A stretch of DNA of 64,000 nucleotides from JADLHS01 sp964594985. Lineage in GTDB: Bacteria; Verrucomicrobiota; Verrucomicrobiia; Limisphaerales; JADLHS01. A program made the position numbers and the translations under genes. The stretch lies in assembly GCA_964594985.1 (NCBI GenBank), contig CAZQNQ010000005.1:219787-283786 (forward strand). The letters run 5' to 3'. Under the pieces are notes generated by a model. That model saw nothing but the letters and a program-made list of their open reading frames with translations. It did not search any database and was not told where the DNA came from. Positions within the stretch are counted from its first letter, which is position 1. Each line of letters begins with the position of its first letter. Below, in pieces: positions 39,825 to 48,820 of this stretch.

Positions 39825-41111
39825 CTACGCCAGCGCCAAAATCTTCCGGCGCAAAATCTCCAGCGCCTGCGTCGTGGTGGCTTGTTTGAACGTCTCGCGG
39901 TCAAAGGGATTGAATTGTTTGAGCGCGAGGGTTTCATTTTTTGAAGCAAAACCAATGAACACCGTGCCGGCAGGTTTTGCTTCACTGCCGCCGCCCGGAC
40001 CGGCAATGCCGGTGACGGAGAGCGCGTAGTCCGCGCCGGTTTCGCGGCGCGCGCCGGCGGCCATTTCGCGGGCGACGACTTCGCTGACCGCCCCATGCGC
40101 CACCAGAGATTCAGCCTGAACGCCAACGAACTTCTGTTTCGTCTCATTCGCGTAGGTCACCAGGCTGGCGAGCAAGACCGCTGACGCGCCCGGCACATTC
40201 GTGATGCGGTTGGCCAGACCCCCGCCCGTGCAGGATTCAGCGAGCGCGAGGGTTTGTTTGCGCTCGGTCAACAGGCGGACAATGACCGCTTCCAGGGTTT
40301 CGTCGTCTTCGCCAAAGATGTGTTTGCTCAATTCAGTCCGGATGGTGGCTTCGGCTTCACCCACAAGTTGAGAGGCGTTTGCACCCTTGGCGGCAAGGCG
40401 CACGTCCACCGCGCCGATGTGGGCGCAGTAACCCAGCTCCAATCCGCGCGCCACCATTTCCAGCAAACGATTGCCGATGCGATCCGCCGCCTGGGATTCC
40501 CCGATGCCAACCGTGCGCAGCGTGAGGCAGACAAATTCCTCGGCCAGTGGCAACTCGTGTTGGAGCAGCGGCACGACCGCAGTATCAAACATCGGACGCA
40601 ATTCCCGCGGCGGCCCAGGCAGCATGATGAGCCACTTGGGGGAGGTTGAGGGTTGAGGGTTGGGAGTTGAGCGGAATAAAGCGCCTTCCACTTTCATCGC
40701 CAAACCCGGCGCGGTGCCGTTTGGATTTGGCAGCACGATGGCGCCTTCCGGCACCATGGCTTGCACCAAGGTGCTGGGAGGCATCGGGCGTTTTCGCAAG
40801 GCGAAGAAGTTTTCAATGTGCCGCGCGATGCTGGCGTCGGGATGAAGTTTTTTACCGAGCAACTGGGCGATCCTATCCCGGGTGATGTCGTCCGAAGTCG
40901 GGCCAAGGCCGCCGGTGGCGATGATGAGATCATTGCGATCCAATGATTCGCGCACGGCGGCTTCGATGTCGCGGGCGGTGTCGGCGACGGCGACCTGGCG
41001 GTTCACAACGTAACCAAGATCAGCGAGGCGGCGGCAAAGCCACTGTTGATGCGTGTTGAGCACGCGGCCGAGCATCAGTTCACTGCCGATGTTGAGAAGT
41101 TCGACGTTCAC
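39825..41111 (-). CDS. cinA: CinA-like protein (nicotinamide-nucleotide amidase)
   Basis: A 428-residue two-domain protein: an N-terminal molybdopterin-binding-like COG1058 domain (LLNIGSELMLGRVLNTHQQW, IATGGLGPTSDDITRD, MLPGPPRELRPMF) and a C-terminal PncC deamidase domain (LALAESCTGGGLANRIT, YANETKQKFVGV, SVTGIAGPGGGSEAKPAGTVFIG). It recycles NMN to NaMN; some members act on ADP-ribose. It contains an extra segment FRSTPNPQPSTSP just before KWLIMLPGPP, encoded by an in-frame GGTTGAGGGTTGAGG-type repeat (about 40640-40675). Its ATG overlaps the upstream GNAT stop (ATGA). Confidence 0.92.
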   Translation of the reverse strand: MNVELLNIGSELMLGRVLNTHQQWLCRRLADLGYVVNRQVAVADTARDIEAAVRESLDRNDLIIATGGLGPTSDDITRDRIAQLLGKKLHPDASIARHIENFFALRKRPMPPSTLVQAMVPEGAIVLPNPNGTAPGLAMKVEGALFRSTPNPQPSTSPKWLIMLPGPPRELRPMFDTAVVPLLQHELPLAEEFVCLTLRTVGIGESQAADRIGNRLLEMVARGLELGYCAHIGAVDVRLAAKGANASQLVGEAEATIRTELSKHIFGEDDETLEAVIVRLLTERKQTLALAESCTGGGLANRITNVPGASAVLLASLVTYANETKQKFVGVQAESLVAHGAVSEVVAREMAAGARRETGADYALSVTGIAGPGGGSEAKPAGTVFIGFASKNETLALKQFNPFDRETFKQATTTQALEILRRKILALA

Positions 41112-41605
41112 GCGCGAAGTTTGGCGTGAGTTCGGGCCGGTGCAAGTTTGGTCTTCGCGCGCAGGTCTATCTCGAAGATTTCGTAGTGCGTCTTGGTCAT
41201 GCCCAGTTTGGCGTAAGTGCGTTGCGCGCGATCATTGTTCTCCTCCACGTAAAGGCGCAAGCCGCAGACAGCGCGTCGCGACTCCACCAGCTTTTGGACA
41301 TGCGCAAACAAGGCGCGAAACACGCCACCCTGCCGATGTTCCGCCGCGACATAGACACTTTGAATCCACCAAAAGTTGCCGTTGCGCCAATCGCTCCATT
41401 CGTAGGTGATGAGCAGTTGCCCGACGACTTCGCCTTCGTGTTCGGCGACGAAGTAAGTTCCTTTGCGCGCATCTTTCAACGCCGCGCGCACCCCGCGTTG
41501 GATCGTTTGCGGATCGAGACGCAACTTTTCGGTTTCCCAAGCGAGGCGGGAGTTGAAGTCGGCGATGATGGCGCGGTCGGTCAGGCGGGCCTTGCGAATT
41601 TTCAT
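41108..41605 (-). CDS. GNAT family N-acetyltransferase
   Basis: A 165-residue GNAT protein starting MKIRKARLTDRAIIADFN at the ATG at 41605. The core has GTYFVAEHEGEVVGQLLIT, WWIQSVYVAAEHRQGGVFRALF (acetyl-CoA site V-x-x-x-x-R-x-x-G) and LRLYVEENNDRAQRTYAKLGM, the classic motif B and last strand. Substrate unknown. It overlaps cinA by four bases and is probably co-expressed. An upstream start (41644) would add 13 hydrophobic residues and is less likely. Confidence 0.88.
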   Translation of the reverse strand: MKIRKARLTDRAIIADFNSRLAWETEKLRLDPQTIQRGVRAALKDARKGTYFVAEHEGEVVGQLLITYEWSDWRNGNFWWIQSVYVAAEHRQGGVFRALFAHVQKLVESRRAVCGLRLYVEENNDRAQRTYAKLGMTKTHYEIFEIDLRAKTKLAPARTHAKLRA

Positions 41606-41691
41606 CGCGCCCAGCATAGCGCAGTTCAACGCCAGCGCCAGCACCAGGGAAATCCGTGTTCATCGGTGTTCATCCGTGGTTAAATTTCCCC

Positions 41692-41973
41692 GTGGATGAC
41701 GAACCCATCCAACTGCCGATTGATGGCGTGCTGGACCTGCACACATTTCAACCGCGCGAGGTGAAGTCGCTCGTGCTGGACTATCTGGCGGAGTGTCAGG
41801 GGCGTGGGATTTTGCGCGTGCGGATCATTCACGGCAAAGGCATCGGGCAATTGCGCGAGACGGTTCACAAGCTGTTAGAGAAACACCCTGACGTGGGGGA
41901 ATTCCACCTGGCCAACGAACATTTCGGCGGCTGGGGCGCAACGATTGTACACCTCAACCCTACCAACCGCTAA
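41692..41973 (+). CDS. Small MutS-related (Smr) domain protein
   Basis: A 93-residue single-domain Smr protein. The hallmark LDLHTFQPREV and IIHGKGIGQLRETVHKLLEKHP (H-G-x-G-x-G) are both present, with an end GGWGATIVHL. Smr domains are structure-specific nucleases or RNA-binding domains also found in MutS2. A GTG at 41692 is the preferred start; the preceding open codons are a repeat (GTGTTCATCGGTGTTCATCC). Standalone bacterial Smr proteins can act in mRNA surveillance on stalled ribosomes, so that is one possible role. Confidence 0.88.
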   Translation: MDDEPIQLPIDGVLDLHTFQPREVKSLVLDYLAECQGRGILRVRIIHGKGIGQLRETVHKLLEKHPDVGEFHLANEHFGGWGATIVHLNPTNR

Positions 41974-42065
41974 AGGTAGGGCGCGTCACTCCGTGCGCGC
42001 CGTCACAACAAAGCTGAATGTTTTCGTGCCAGTCGGCGGCTCGCAGAGGACTGCGAGCCCTACCT
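41974..42065. repeat. Inverted repeat with AGGA-loop hairpin
   Basis: Outer arms AGGTAGGGC (41974-41982) and GCCCTACCT (42057-42065) enclose further stems, including a perfect 9-bp stem GGCTCGCAG / CTGCGAGCC (42038-42059) with a four-base AGGA loop. The same loop recurs, on unrelated stems, in the array at 59773-59872. Confidence 0.85.
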
Positions 42066-42068
42066 GCA

Positions 42069-43223
42069 TCACTCAAACTTGAAATTCCGCTTGGCGCTCT
42101 GTTCGCGGACGGCGGAGATGACCACGGCATCCAGCGTGTTCGTGCCGGAAATCTCCTTCATGCGGGCGGCGACGTATTTTTCCCGATCCTTGTTCAGTTC
42201 GTTGATCTTGGTCTGCATCTCGGCGCGTTCCTTGGCTTTGGTTTCGACGTAAGCTTTGCGCTCGTCGGCGTTCAGCTTCTGCATTTCGGCGGGGAGTTCC
42301 TCGGTCTTTAGTTTGGCAACGTCCGTCTTTTGGTCCTTGACCGCATCCACCAAGTCCCAGGAAGAATTGCGATAATTCACCGACGCTTTCGCCACGGCAC
42401 GTTGAGCCACCGCGCCGGAGGCCGGAGCGAGCGTGGCGACGGCGGCGTCTTGGGAAACTTGCCGGCCCGCGCCGAGTTTGCCTTCGACACCATAAGCGAG
42501 ATACGTCTTGTTCAACGCCACGCCCAGCTTGGCGATCTCTTTGTCCTGCGGCGCTTCGATGCTCACAATGGCGCGGTTCTGATCAATGACGAGATACTTT
42601 CCGTCTGCGAGGTCCGCGCCGTCCTTCCACTTGGTGTTGATGCCCTCGGCTTCCGCGCCGCAGTGAATCGTATTCACGATGATGCCCTTCGTGATGGCGG
42701 CTTTGCAGGAATCGGCGTAATTCACCGGCCCTTGTGTGAACGGCTCGTTACCCGCGATGAAGATGGCCTTGTAAACATTCCCCTCGGGACTCCAGGCGAG
42801 ATCGTTGACGGCGTCCTTGATGACCCAGCCGCAATACTCGTCGCCACCGTTCGTGCGCAGGGCGAACAACTCCTCGGAAATCTTGTCGAGGTCAGTGGTC
42901 AACGGCTGAATCCGACGCACCCAGCCGCTTGCGGCGGCGAGGCTGCTCTTGCCGTATTCGTACAGCGCGACCTGTACCTCCGGCGTGACGCCGTCCTGCT
43001 TGGCCTTGGCGAATTCGTTGACGATGCGCCAGAGCTGGCTCTTGGCTTGTTCAAGCAAACCTTCCATGCTGCCGCTGGTGTCGAGCAGAATGGCAATCTG
43101 CACGAGCGGTTTTTTGGTCTCCTTGCTGGGTTTGACCAGCGGTTCTTTGGCGGAAGCAAAGTTGACCGTTGCCGCGGTGAGCAGCGCGACGCAGAGATGT
43201 GTGAGCACGGATTTCGTTTTCAT
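42069..43223 (-). CDS. Secreted VWA-domain protein
   Basis: A 384-residue protein with a signal peptide to about residue 25 (FASAKEP), followed by a VWA domain with a full MIDAS start (IAILLDTSGSMEG, near 43-55) and IFIAGNEPF in the region that usually supplies the TDG motif. The second half is a charged, helical region (ELPAEMQKLNADERKAYVETKAKERAEMQTKINELNKD described in parts), likely a coiled coil. It follows the VIT/VWA gene by 20 bases and is presumably co-expressed. Related VWA proteins in Verrucomicrobia are uncharacterised. Confidence 0.85.
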   Translation of the reverse strand: MKTKSVLTHLCVALLTAATVNFASAKEPLVKPSKETKKPLVQIAILLDTSGSMEGLLEQAKSQLWRIVNEFAKAKQDGVTPEVQVALYEYGKSSLAAASGWVRRIQPLTTDLDKISEELFALRTNGGDEYCGWVIKDAVNDLAWSPEGNVYKAIFIAGNEPFTQGPVNYADSCKAAITKGIIVNTIHCGAEAEGINTKWKDGADLADGKYLVIDQNRAIVSIEAPQDKEIAKLGVALNKTYLAYGVEGKLGAGRQVSQDAAVATLAPASGAVAQRAVAKASVNYRNSSWDLVDAVKDQKTDVAKLKTEELPAEMQKLNADERKAYVETKAKERAEMQTKINELNKDREKYVAARMKEISGTNTLDAVVISAVREQSAKRNFKFE

Positions 43224-43243
43224 AGGAGTGATTGGTTGAACGG

Positions 43244-45568
43244 TTAATTGTCGTAAATCTCGTAAAGCGTGTCGTCCAGGACGAACTGCACATTCTGGCC
43301 GAGGGCGAGCCACGGCAACGCACGGCGTTCCTTGGCGGCGAAGGCGAAGTATTCCTTCGAGTTGAACTGGATGCGCTGGCGTTTGGCGTTCTGTGCCTTC
43401 TGCACGTTTTCATCCACCCATTCGTTGCGGGTGTTCTGGTAGAAATTCCGGCCCGCGACGAACCGGCCTTGTTGCGATTTTTGCGCGAGACGGAGTTTTG
43501 ATTGATCCTCCGCTGGAGCGGTCGTTGCAACGGGAGCAAGACCGCGATTGACGTAGTATTTGTCCACGTCCAAGGCCCGGTTCGCCTCGGTCACACTTTT
43601 GCTGGTGGCCACGGTGGGAGCTTCAGCATGCTTCAGTTCAAAACCATAGCGTGCGCCGGAAACGCCCTTCGTGCCACCACGTTCCTGTTTGAAATCACTC
43701 CAGTTCGCCGCCGCGTCTTTGCGGGCGGGCGAGTCCGTCGAGAGTTCAGGCAAAGACTGCATGGCTAGCGGCACATTGCGTCGCGCCTCGTCCTCGACGA
43801 TCAGATAAGCCGTGTAAGGCGTGACGATGCCGTATTTGCGGGCGAGGTCGGTGACTTCCTCGCGCAGCTCGGCGTTCTCGCCGCGCAGGCGGATTTCATC
43901 CAACAAGTAGCCGACGCGGCGCGTCGCCCAGAGGCGCGGGATGAATTCATGATCGTCAGCGTTGCGGGGAAAGTTGACTTCGTAAGTGAACTTTTGCTTC
44001 GCACCGTTCGCCGGGCCTTCGAGCACCACGGCGGAACCACCTTTGCCGGAATAGCGGCCCACCAACACGAGTTGATCGCCGCGAAAGAGATCGGGCAGCG
44101 GCGACGGATAAAGCTTCGTGATGCGGACATCGCCGGTGAACTTGATCGTGGGATTCGCAAGCACGGGTTCTTTGATCTTGGCAAAGAAGTTGGAGACTTT
44201 GACTTCGAGGTCTTCTTCGGGCAGGACGTATTGGCTGAAGGCGCGGGTTTCCTCGGTGATCTTGTCGAGCAGGTGCGTATTCACATCCGTGCCGATGCCG
44301 AAGCAGAAGATGCGGGTGCGACCGGCATCGGCGCGCTTCACGGCGGCGAGGATGCGATTCTCATCCGTCTCGCCGATGGTGGGGCGACCGTCGGTGAGAA
44401 AGATGACGACGAAGGGGCGATCCTGCTCGGATTTTAAGGCCAACGCTTTCTTCAGTGCGTCATCAATCGCCGTGCCGCCAATGGGCTTGAGGCCCTTGAT
44501 GAATTGTTCGGCCTGATCGCGGTTCTGGGAATTAGCGGTGACGAGCTTGTCAAAGAGCGGCTCAACTTCAGTCGAGAAGCGCACGATCTCAAAGCGGTCG
44601 TTGTCGTTCAGGTTCTCCACGCAGAACTGCAAAGCCTTCCTGGCTTGGTCGAGTTTCTTGCCCGTCATCGAACCGGAGGTGTCGAGGACGAAGACGACAT
44701 TCTTGGGCACGATGCGTTTCTCCTTCGTGTCCATGCCGGGCGAGGCGAGCAAAAGGAAATAGCCGTCGTCGTTGCCGGTTTTGTAGGTCAAAAGGTTCAC
44801 GCCGAGTTCGTTTTTCTCGGGCGCGAAGTAGAGCGAGAAGTCAGTGTCTGGCTTCACGTTGCTTTCCTCGAAGCCGACGGTGGCGCGGAGTGAACCGTGG
44901 CGTTTGACCTCAACCGCGTGACTGGGCGAGTAAATGGATTTCAACGGACGCTCGCCCGTGAGTTCAACCTTGATGCTGACGTTCTTGACCGGCGCGGCGG
45001 AAAACTTTTCGGTGTTGAGCGGATAAGTGTAGTTCACCAGGCCGGCGTCAGACTTGAGGACTTCGGTGTAGGAAAGTTTGATCCGTTTGTTGCTGCGGGG
45101 CTCGATGGGGAAGATGCGGACCTTGAAGACGTCGCGGTCGGCGTATTCGAGCAGGGCGGGGTCTTTCATTTTGCGGACGATGTCCTCGTAGATCGCGCGG
45201 GCCTTGGCGGCGGGGAGGAGTTCGGCTTCGACCATCTTGCCGCCGATGTCCATGGTGAACTTGTCAATCTGCGCGCCGCGCGGAATGGGGAAGAGATACG
45301 TGCCTTCGAGCCGCTGGTTGTTGGGGTTGAAAAATTCCTGGTCCACGCTCGTGGTGGCGATCTGGCCATCAATTTTTACCGTCACGTGGTGATAAACGAC
45401 TTCCAACGGCGTGTAGGGGCGGGGCGGATGCGGCAACGGATGCGGGTGACGTGGCCCCGGCCGCCAATGGGCTTCGTCCACGATGATGAGCCCGTCGGCG
45501 CGGCTTTGCGGCGCGGGGAGCAGGAGGCCCAGAAGCACCAAACCCAGCAGAGCAGAAATGCGTTTCAT
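43244..45568 (-). CDS. VIT and VWA domain protein (inter-alpha-trypsin inhibitor-like)
   Basis: A 774-residue exported protein: signal peptide (to about residue 24), a VIT domain (about 50-180: VTVKIDGQIATTSVDQEFFNPN), a VWA domain with complete MIDAS (VVFVLDTSGSMTGKKL, near 284-299; IFLTDGRPTIGE), then a beta-rich region and a low-homology C-terminus. VIT-VWA proteins in bacteria are envelope proteins of unknown function. The C-terminal 150 residues are poorly conserved (SKSVTEANRALDVDKYY and beyond). First gene of a two-gene unit with the VWA protein downstream. Confidence 0.9.
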   Translation of the reverse strand: MKRISALLGLVLLGLLLPAPQSRADGLIIVDEAHWRPGPRHPHPLPHPPRPYTPLEVVYHHVTVKIDGQIATTSVDQEFFNPNNQRLEGTYLFPIPRGAQIDKFTMDIGGKMVEAELLPAAKARAIYEDIVRKMKDPALLEYADRDVFKVRIFPIEPRSNKRIKLSYTEVLKSDAGLVNYTYPLNTEKFSAAPVKNVSIKVELTGERPLKSIYSPSHAVEVKRHGSLRATVGFEESNVKPDTDFSLYFAPEKNELGVNLLTYKTGNDDGYFLLLASPGMDTKEKRIVPKNVVFVLDTSGSMTGKKLDQARKALQFCVENLNDNDRFEIVRFSTEVEPLFDKLVTANSQNRDQAEQFIKGLKPIGGTAIDDALKKALALKSEQDRPFVVIFLTDGRPTIGETDENRILAAVKRADAGRTRIFCFGIGTDVNTHLLDKITEETRAFSQYVLPEEDLEVKVSNFFAKIKEPVLANPTIKFTGDVRITKLYPSPLPDLFRGDQLVLVGRYSGKGGSAVVLEGPANGAKQKFTYEVNFPRNADDHEFIPRLWATRRVGYLLDEIRLRGENAELREEVTDLARKYGIVTPYTAYLIVEDEARRNVPLAMQSLPELSTDSPARKDAAANWSDFKQERGGTKGVSGARYGFELKHAEAPTVATSKSVTEANRALDVDKYYVNRGLAPVATTAPAEDQSKLRLAQKSQQGRFVAGRNFYQNTRNEWVDENVQKAQNAKRQRIQFNSKEYFAFAAKERRALPWLALGQNVQFVLDDTLYEIYDN

Positions 45569-45681
45569 GCCTCATTGGACGGGAGGCAGAAAAAGATGCT
45601 CCGGGATTTATCAGTGAAATGTCCCGACTGTAATCCATGCCGGCAAACGCTGAACCAGAACCGGCTTCGGCGTGACGATGG

Positions 45682-47076
45682 TCACTTTACCGCCATGGCA
45701 TTGGCGGAGCGGTGGAAAATGCGCCATTCAAAACCCGTCAGGCGCAGCTCTGGCAGCGCCGACTCTGCCGCCGGCGGTTGCCCGCCGATTTTCACCAGGT
45801 TGAATCGAGCCGGGTTGGCGAGATTCACTTTGGCGGAGAGCGGGCGGTTCGAGAGGTTGATGACGATGAGGAATTCATCCTGGTCGTCGCGGCGGATGAA
45901 GGTGATCAGATTGGTGGGGTCCGAATTCGTCTGCCAGGCGACGCTGCCGCTGCGGAGGGCCGGGTGGGTCTTCCGCAGCTTGATCAACTCGCGGTAAATA
46001 CGGCGCAAGGGCGGACGATCCTTCGGTTGCCAGAGGATCGGCGCGCGCTCAAACAGCGACGGATCTCCGGACTCGGTCGCATCGCCGACCTCCATGCCGT
46101 TGTAGAGCATCGGCACGCCGTCCAGAGTGAACATCAATGCCGAGGCCGCGAGCGCGCCGCGACCGCCAAACCGCGCGACCGCCCGCGCCTGATCGTGATT
46201 GTCCGACATGTTGAGACGCAATGCTCCGGCCGGGTAACGCTTCCGGTCGGATTCCCAGGTCCGTTGCAGTTCCGAGGCGGGCGCGGAATTGCCCAGCACG
46301 TTTTGCATCGTGTTCAGCAGCGGCCACGCATAGTCAATGTCGAAGGCTTTGTTGAGCAACTCGGGCTTGTCCGCTTCCGCCAGCATCATCAGATCAGGTT
46401 TGGTCTGCTTCAACGCCACGCTGGCTTCCTCCCAGAAACTCGTCGGCAACATGGACGCGGTGTCGCAGCGGAAGCCGTCCACGTTGCATTCCGTGACCCA
46501 GCGTTTCAGCATGGCGATCATGTATTGCCGCAACTCAGGATTTTCGTAATTCAATCCCGCCACGTCCGTCCACTCACGCACGGGTGGAACGATCTTTCCG
46601 CTCGCATCGTGCTTGTAGAATTCCGGGCGTTGCATCAACACATTGTCCCAAGCCGTATGCAACAGCACGACGTCGAGAATGACTTTCATTCCGCGCCGAT
46701 GGGCTTCGGAGACGAGTTGCTTCAAATCATCCTTGGTGCCGTAATCGGGATTGACCGCCTCATAATCGCGCACCGCGTAAGGACTGCCGAGTGAACCTTT
46801 GCGCAGTTTTTCGCCGATGGGGTGGATCGGCATCAACCAGAGAATGGTCACGCCGAGATCGTTTAATTCGTCAAGCCGGGTGGTGACGCCGTTCAAATTG
46901 CCTTCGGGCGAGAACTGCCGGGGGAAGACCTCGTAAACCACGCCATCGCGCAGCCATTGCGGCGGAGGATTTGTGACTTGAGCGATGCTGGTGGCAGCGC
47001 CAAAAACACCGATCATCCCCAGCAACAGCGCCCGCCGTCCCAGCCGTGCAAATTTCCGCCAACGTGAGTTTTCCAT
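45682..47076 (-). CDS. GH13 alpha-amylase family protein
   Basis: A 464-residue exported glycoside hydrolase: signal peptide to about residue 32, then a GH13 (beta/alpha)8 barrel. The four family regions are DVVLLHTAWD (I, with the usual Asn replaced by Leu), VDGFRCDTAS with nucleophile D205, MLAEADKP with acid/base E234, and SDNHDQ with D295. The C-terminal beta domain is present. It would act on alpha-1,4 or alpha-1,6 glucans in the periplasm or outside the cell. It is divergent from the genes for the repeated-domain proteins, with a shared regulatory region at 47077-47253. Confidence 0.92.
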   Translation of the reverse strand: MENSRWRKFARLGRRALLLGMIGVFGAATSIAQVTNPPPQWLRDGVVYEVFPRQFSPEGNLNGVTTRLDELNDLGVTILWLMPIHPIGEKLRKGSLGSPYAVRDYEAVNPDYGTKDDLKQLVSEAHRRGMKVILDVVLLHTAWDNVLMQRPEFYKHDASGKIVPPVREWTDVAGLNYENPELRQYMIAMLKRWVTECNVDGFRCDTASMLPTSFWEEASVALKQTKPDLMMLAEADKPELLNKAFDIDYAWPLLNTMQNVLGNSAPASELQRTWESDRKRYPAGALRLNMSDNHDQARAVARFGGRGALAASALMFTLDGVPMLYNGMEVGDATESGDPSLFERAPILWQPKDRPPLRRIYRELIKLRKTHPALRSGSVAWQTNSDPTNLITFIRRDDQDEFLIVINLSNRPLSAKVNLANPARFNLVKIGGQPPAAESALPELRLTGFEWRIFHRSANAMAVK

Positions 47077-47115
47077 AGTGAAAGCATCACCTTAAACGAA
47101 ACGCCCCTTCTGACC

Positions 47116-47130
47116 ATCGCATGAAATGTG
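47116..47130. promoter_or_regulatory. Candidate operator ATCGCATGAAATGTG
   Basis: This exact 15-mer also occurs at 53426-53440. It contains the near-dyad CGCAT-GAA-ATGTG. It lies 40 bases upstream of the GH13 start and 124 bases upstream of the 47254 gene, and at the second site 127 bases upstream of the prepilin-like gene, so it could bind a shared regulator such as the LuxR-type response regulator encoded at 53500. Confidence 0.5.
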
Positions 47131-47253
47131 GTGCCATCCGTACGGCGGCGGAGGACGGCGCGCACACAAAACATGCGATGTTCAATCACCCGCCCGCCTG
47201 TTAGAAAAGCAGTGTCAGCCCAACCAGAATTATCAGATGCCCGACACAATTGT

Positions 47254-48738
47254 ATGAACACAACCAAGAAACTGAGTGCCCTGTCCGTCGCCGTTCTGCT
47301 GCTCGCCCATACTGCCCCGGGCGCGTCGTATAGTGATGCGACCAACGATCTGCTCCCCACCACCGCCAGTTGGACGCACTTGAACATCGCCTCGCTCGAC
47401 ATCACCAATGACGCGGTGAACATTTCCTTTACGATCAATCTGGTGGGCGACCCCATCGCAACGAGTTGGGGCGAGTATCAGGTCAGCGTTGATCTGATTC
47501 CGGCTTGGGGTGCGACCAACGGCACCGTGCCAAATGGCCGCCCCATCAGCATGTCGAACGGTGGCATGGATTACTGGGTCAGGAGTTGGAACGGCGGCGC
47601 GGAGACGTATCACTGGGACAACGGCGGGCTATTCTGGTTCGGCGACCACTTTACCTGGGCACCGCCGAGCGACATCCAAGTTCCCACCAAGACGACCAGT
47701 TCGGTCACGCTGACCACGACCCTCGCTTCGTTGGGCCTGGCGATTGGCGATACTTTCGCTTTTGACGTGTCCACTTCGGGCGGCACGCCGACGGACAGCG
47801 CGGTGGATTCACTCGCGAATCCCAATCCCACCGCCGCCTCGGGCGATTGGGTCAGCCCCTACGATTCGGGCACCAATGTCTATCGCTACACCGTCACGGG
47901 CACGCCGCCGGTGCTGACCAATGACTTTGGCGCGGCCTACAGTGATTCCACCACCGACCTGCTCGCCGCCACCGTGGCGGAAACGCATCTCAACATCGCC
48001 GCCGTCGCGATCACCAACGACACGGCCAGCATCTCGTTCACAATCTATCTGGCGGGCGACCCCATTGCCGTGGATTGGGGGCAATACAGCATTGGGATTG
48101 ATAGCATCGCATCCGCCGGCGCAACCAGCGGGACGGTTCCGCCCACCCGGCCCATCCTCATGTCCGGCGGCATGGATTTTTGGGTCAGAAGCTGGAATGC
48201 CGGCGCGGAAATTTATCATTGGGACTCGGCGGGGCCGTTCTGGGCTTTGGATTCCGCCACATACAATCCCCCGAGCACGATTGAATTCCCGGTCAAGACC
48301 GCCAACTCTGTCACGCTGACCACGACGCTCGCGGCGCTGGGCTTGTCGGCGGGCGAAAGTTTCTATTTCGATGTGTTCGCTTCCGGCGGCAACGACGGCG
48401 ATAGCGCAATAGACGCTTTGGCGAATCCGAATCCCACCTTCGCCTCGGGCAATTGGGTCGCGCCCTACGACTCCGGCGCGCGGGTGTTTCAATACACGGT
48501 CACTGGCGCGGTCGCGCCGATTGCCCCGCTGCTCAACGATCCGCAAAAGGTGGGGAACAACTTCACCGTCACCACGCCGACGCAGACCGGTTTCAATTAC
48601 GTCCTCGAATTCAAGAATGCGTTGACCGACGCGAACTGGACTGCTGTTCAGACCAACAGCGGCACGGGTGCAACCATCACGATGACCGATAGCGGCGTCA
48701 CTGAACCGAACCGTTACTACCGCGTGCGCGTTCAATGA
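47254..48738 (+). CDS. Secreted protein with two copies of an unrecognised ~190-residue domain
   Basis: A 494-residue protein: signal peptide (residues 1-24), then two tandem domains (about 25-215 and 227-418) sharing YSDxTxDLL, hLNIAxxxITNDxxxISFTI, GDPIAxxWGxY, GxMDxWVRSWN, GAExYHWD, SVTLTTTLAxLGL, FxFDVxxSGG and DSAxDxLANPNPTxASGxWVxPYDSG. A tail of about 75 residues (FNYVLEFKNALTDANWTAVQTN) is like the final domain of many secreted Verrucomicrobia proteins. The 190-residue domain also occurs in the next two proteins. A carbohydrate-binding role is plausible from the neighbours but not shown. No PEP-CTERM sequence. Confidence 0.85.
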   Translation: MNTTKKLSALSVAVLLLAHTAPGASYSDATNDLLPTTASWTHLNIASLDITNDAVNISFTINLVGDPIATSWGEYQVSVDLIPAWGATNGTVPNGRPISMSNGGMDYWVRSWNGGAETYHWDNGGLFWFGDHFTWAPPSDIQVPTKTTSSVTLTTTLASLGLAIGDTFAFDVSTSGGTPTDSAVDSLANPNPTAASGDWVSPYDSGTNVYRYTVTGTPPVLTNDFGAAYSDSTTDLLAATVAETHLNIAAVAITNDTASISFTIYLAGDPIAVDWGQYSIGIDSIASAGATSGTVPPTRPILMSGGMDFWVRSWNAGAEIYHWDSAGPFWALDSATYNPPSTIEFPVKTANSVTLTTTLAALGLSAGESFYFDVFASGGNDGDSAIDALANPNPTFASGNWVAPYDSGARVFQYTVTGAVAPIAPLLNDPQKVGNNFTVTTPTQTGFNYVLEFKNALTDANWTAVQTNSGTGATITMTDSGVTEPNRYYRVRVQ

Positions 48739-48820
48739 AGCCGTTGGCGCAACTATTTCACCGCGATAACCAGACAGAAAACCATAACCAGTAACAACAA
48801 ACCCGACACAACAGGATCGT

